Positions 62,155-64,000 of a DNA stretch of 64,000 bases are shown here, in pieces. A program made the position numbers and the translations under genes. The notes beneath the pieces were generated by a model. The model was not told the origin of the DNA, made no database searches, and worked only from the letters and a program-made list of their open reading frames with translations. This DNA comes from Echinococcus granulosus (lineage: Eukaryota; Platyhelminthes; Cestoda; Cyclophyllidea; Taeniidae). Every line of letters begins with the position of its first letter. Positions within the stretch are counted from its first letter, which is position 1. Location of the stretch: NCBI RefSeq assembly GCF_000524195.1, contig NW_020170386.1:253982-317981 (forward strand). The letters run 5' to 3'.

Positions 62155-62412
62155 TTATTCACGTCGACCGCGCCAGGATGGACTGTGCGCGAGCCATTGC
62201 GTGATGCTTTGAGATGCCCAGAACAAAGCGACCCAAACGAGAGAACTGAGTTGACTGCCACGACGCCCACGACGACTGCTCTTCACTTCCACCAAATCCG
62301 TCGAGATTAATTCCGCAAAATCACCATTGGCAATCGCCACATGTGAAGCCTTTAACGTGGGTGACAGCGATCCTATGTGAACTCGTTTCATAATTTCATA
62401 GTCGTGCAACAA
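62155..62412 (-). CDS. Possible upstream exon or small gene, unknown
   Basis: An 85-codon frame whose CG-rich codons differ from the surrounding AT-rich DNA. From ATG at 62389-62391 it reads MKRVHIGSLSPTLKASH and contains the basic run SSRRGRRGSQ. It ends in TAA at 62155. It may be a 5' exon of the zinc finger gene (a weak donor gtttgg in frame near 62238) or a separate short gene. No domain recognised. Confidence 0.3.
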   Translation of the reverse strand: MLHDYEIMKRVHIGSLSPTLKASHVAIANGDFAELISTDLVEVKSSRRGRRGSQLSSLVWVALFWASQSITQWLAHSPSWRGRRE

Positions 62413-63379
62413 ACTTATTGTTCATGATAGTTGCTTTCATTAAAGTGGCCCATTCCAATATTGGAATTAGTAGCTCAACTGAGTGTAAGGTACTTAAGCT
62501 TTTCGTCCGTAAAAGATAAAACCATTAAGCACTTTAACTTCCATCGGATTACGAGTAAACCCAGTTTTCGAACAAGTGTTTACGCATAACAGTGATGACT
62601 TTTCCGGAATGGTAATTAGAACAGTGAATTGACTTTATTCCCCGTCCGTGCAAAAGAGGGCATGCTCATTAGTAACGTATAAAGCATAGGCTAGCAACAA
62701 TGCTTAAGATTGAAAGCAAACTTTCGTAGAAAAAGGAAGGCTTGGACGCGATCAGCTGGAGTTGCAGAGCATGGCAATCACACGAGGTTACCGTTGAATT
62801 TGGAGACTTTGCTCCTCGATAACTAGCAGTTTATATAACATCATCGAAGGGGAATATGGTATTTCTAGCGCACTAATGCTCAATGATTCTTAGTTTTCCA
62901 CTATAGTTTTAGATCAAGAAAAAAATTGAATCATTATATGAGGCATGTATACAATAAATTGGATATTTTTCATGATGAAGAAGAACTGTGATGGAATCTG
63001 GAATTTCGGGAGTAGTAAGGTATTGTGACGACTACAAGGCTTATCCTAGCATGCGATTTCTTGTGTGATATTAGAATAACTGAATTTGATATGGCGTTCT
63101 ACAATCCTGAATACTTGTTGTTCATTTTTCAAAATATATCAAAATCGAAAATTCTCTCCAACAATTAACTTGAGTGTATTTTCAAGAATCTATCAACCAG
63201 TTTATATTAAGAACTACTCAAACCAAAAAGGGATTCCGATATTCCTCTGTCATTGATTTGTTTTTGTCAGTTAAGGTTTTGGGAAAATTATAAAGGAATA
63301 CTACCGTGAGTTTACAAATATGCCTACATGACATGGTGATACAAATTACCGTAAAATGAGCGTGCAAGTTACCCTCAAA

Positions 63380-63546
63380 ATTTAAACTTACATGAGCTTC
63401 CTTGGTTTGTATCTGTGACATGCCTAGGTGTAAAGTGTTTCAGGTGGGTAAGCAACGGATTTATTTGTTTGCTCTTTTCTAACCATTCATGGATTTCTTC
63501 TAATCCACGTGTCGAAGATAATAAGTCGCCTATCATCTTGATTGGC
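63380..63546 (-). CDS. Possible coding exon, unknown
   Basis: The minus-strand frame IGDLLSSTRGLEEIHEWLEK runs to a near-perfect donor (TCA T then gtaagt at about 63391). A second frame at about 63712-63838 (FEIRHLIQWVTTEH) ends at a gtatgt donor in compatible phase 0. Together they could be 5' exons of the zinc finger gene or part of another minus-strand gene running off the window. No family recognised; boundaries are approximate. Confidence 0.25.
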
Positions 63547-64000
63547 TGAAGCTTGACCAATCAGCCATTCGCATTTCCTCCTGAACGAAATCCTATTTCA
63601 CCTCTTGATAATTCATTCCATTTATGTAGCAATTAATCATGACTGTGAATCACTGTGAGCAGCAATATTTGCATGACTTTCTATCATCTTCGCAACATAC
63701 ATCAGGGGCAATGTTTGTGTACTCCGGACTAAAATTTGTGTGCTCCGTCGTAACCCACTGTATCAAATGTCGAATTTCAAACATTTCAAAACAATTTTGA
63801 TAAAGCCAGATCTTTTTGAGCTTAAAGTCCATCAACACTAGTAGTAGTTAATGATTATATTTGTGTCCTTTGGAAAATCTAAAGCATTCAAAAAGGCTAC
63901 AAGTAACGTAGAGGTATTTAAAGCACTTTAGGCTTGTGACTTGGCGTTTTAGGTATCACCGGAATGGAATTGAAGCTCATTTAAATATACCAAAGTTATA

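Overview
The window looks like nuclear DNA of a flatworm, most probably a cestode. The basis is AT-rich sequence, genes split by spliceosomal introns (about 20 bp to 1.4 kb) with GT-AG borders, animal-only families (beta-spectrin, NMDA-type glutamate receptor, GKAP-domain protein), and short solo-LTR repeats resembling the TRIM-type noncoding elements known from taeniid tapeworms. The species call is inference. Exons were rebuilt by hand from open frames, splice borders, reading phase and remembered family sequences. No alignment was run.

Layout. Plus strand 218-3148 (perhaps to 4071): a GKAP/DLGAP5-type protein. 4072-10726: no gene, but one old solo LTR. Minus strand 10727-39027 holds four genes in a row: a divergent fimbrin/plastin-like four-CH-domain protein in one exon (10727-12223); a complete beta-spectrin (16169-27421, 15 exons, 2346 residues, one GC-AG intron, a 100-N gap in one intron); an SR-rich protein with a SCAF1/PHRF1-type C-terminal domain (31381-33695); and CTP synthase (34387-39027, 7 exons, one non-canonical donor). 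39950-42890: a wrecked Ty3/gypsy polyprotein. Two near-identical 198-bp solo LTRs lie at 28529 and 42970. Plus strand 44046-45286: a divergent Rac/Cdc42-type small GTPase. Plus strand 50868-59534: an NMDA-type ionotropic glutamate receptor with a degenerate M3 motif. Minus strand 59862-61438: the 3' end of an Ikaros/hunchback-type zinc finger gene, tail to tail with the receptor. 61439-64000 has possible further minus-strand exons.

The genes do not form one pathway. Spectrin and the fimbrin-like protein are both actin-binding cytoskeletal proteins and lie side by side, but nothing shows joint regulation. The items most worth checking are the three TSD-flanked solo LTRs, the GG donor in CTP synthase, the GC donor in spectrin, the altered M3/pore of the glutamate receptor with its unresolved micro-exons, and the intronless fimbrin-like gene.
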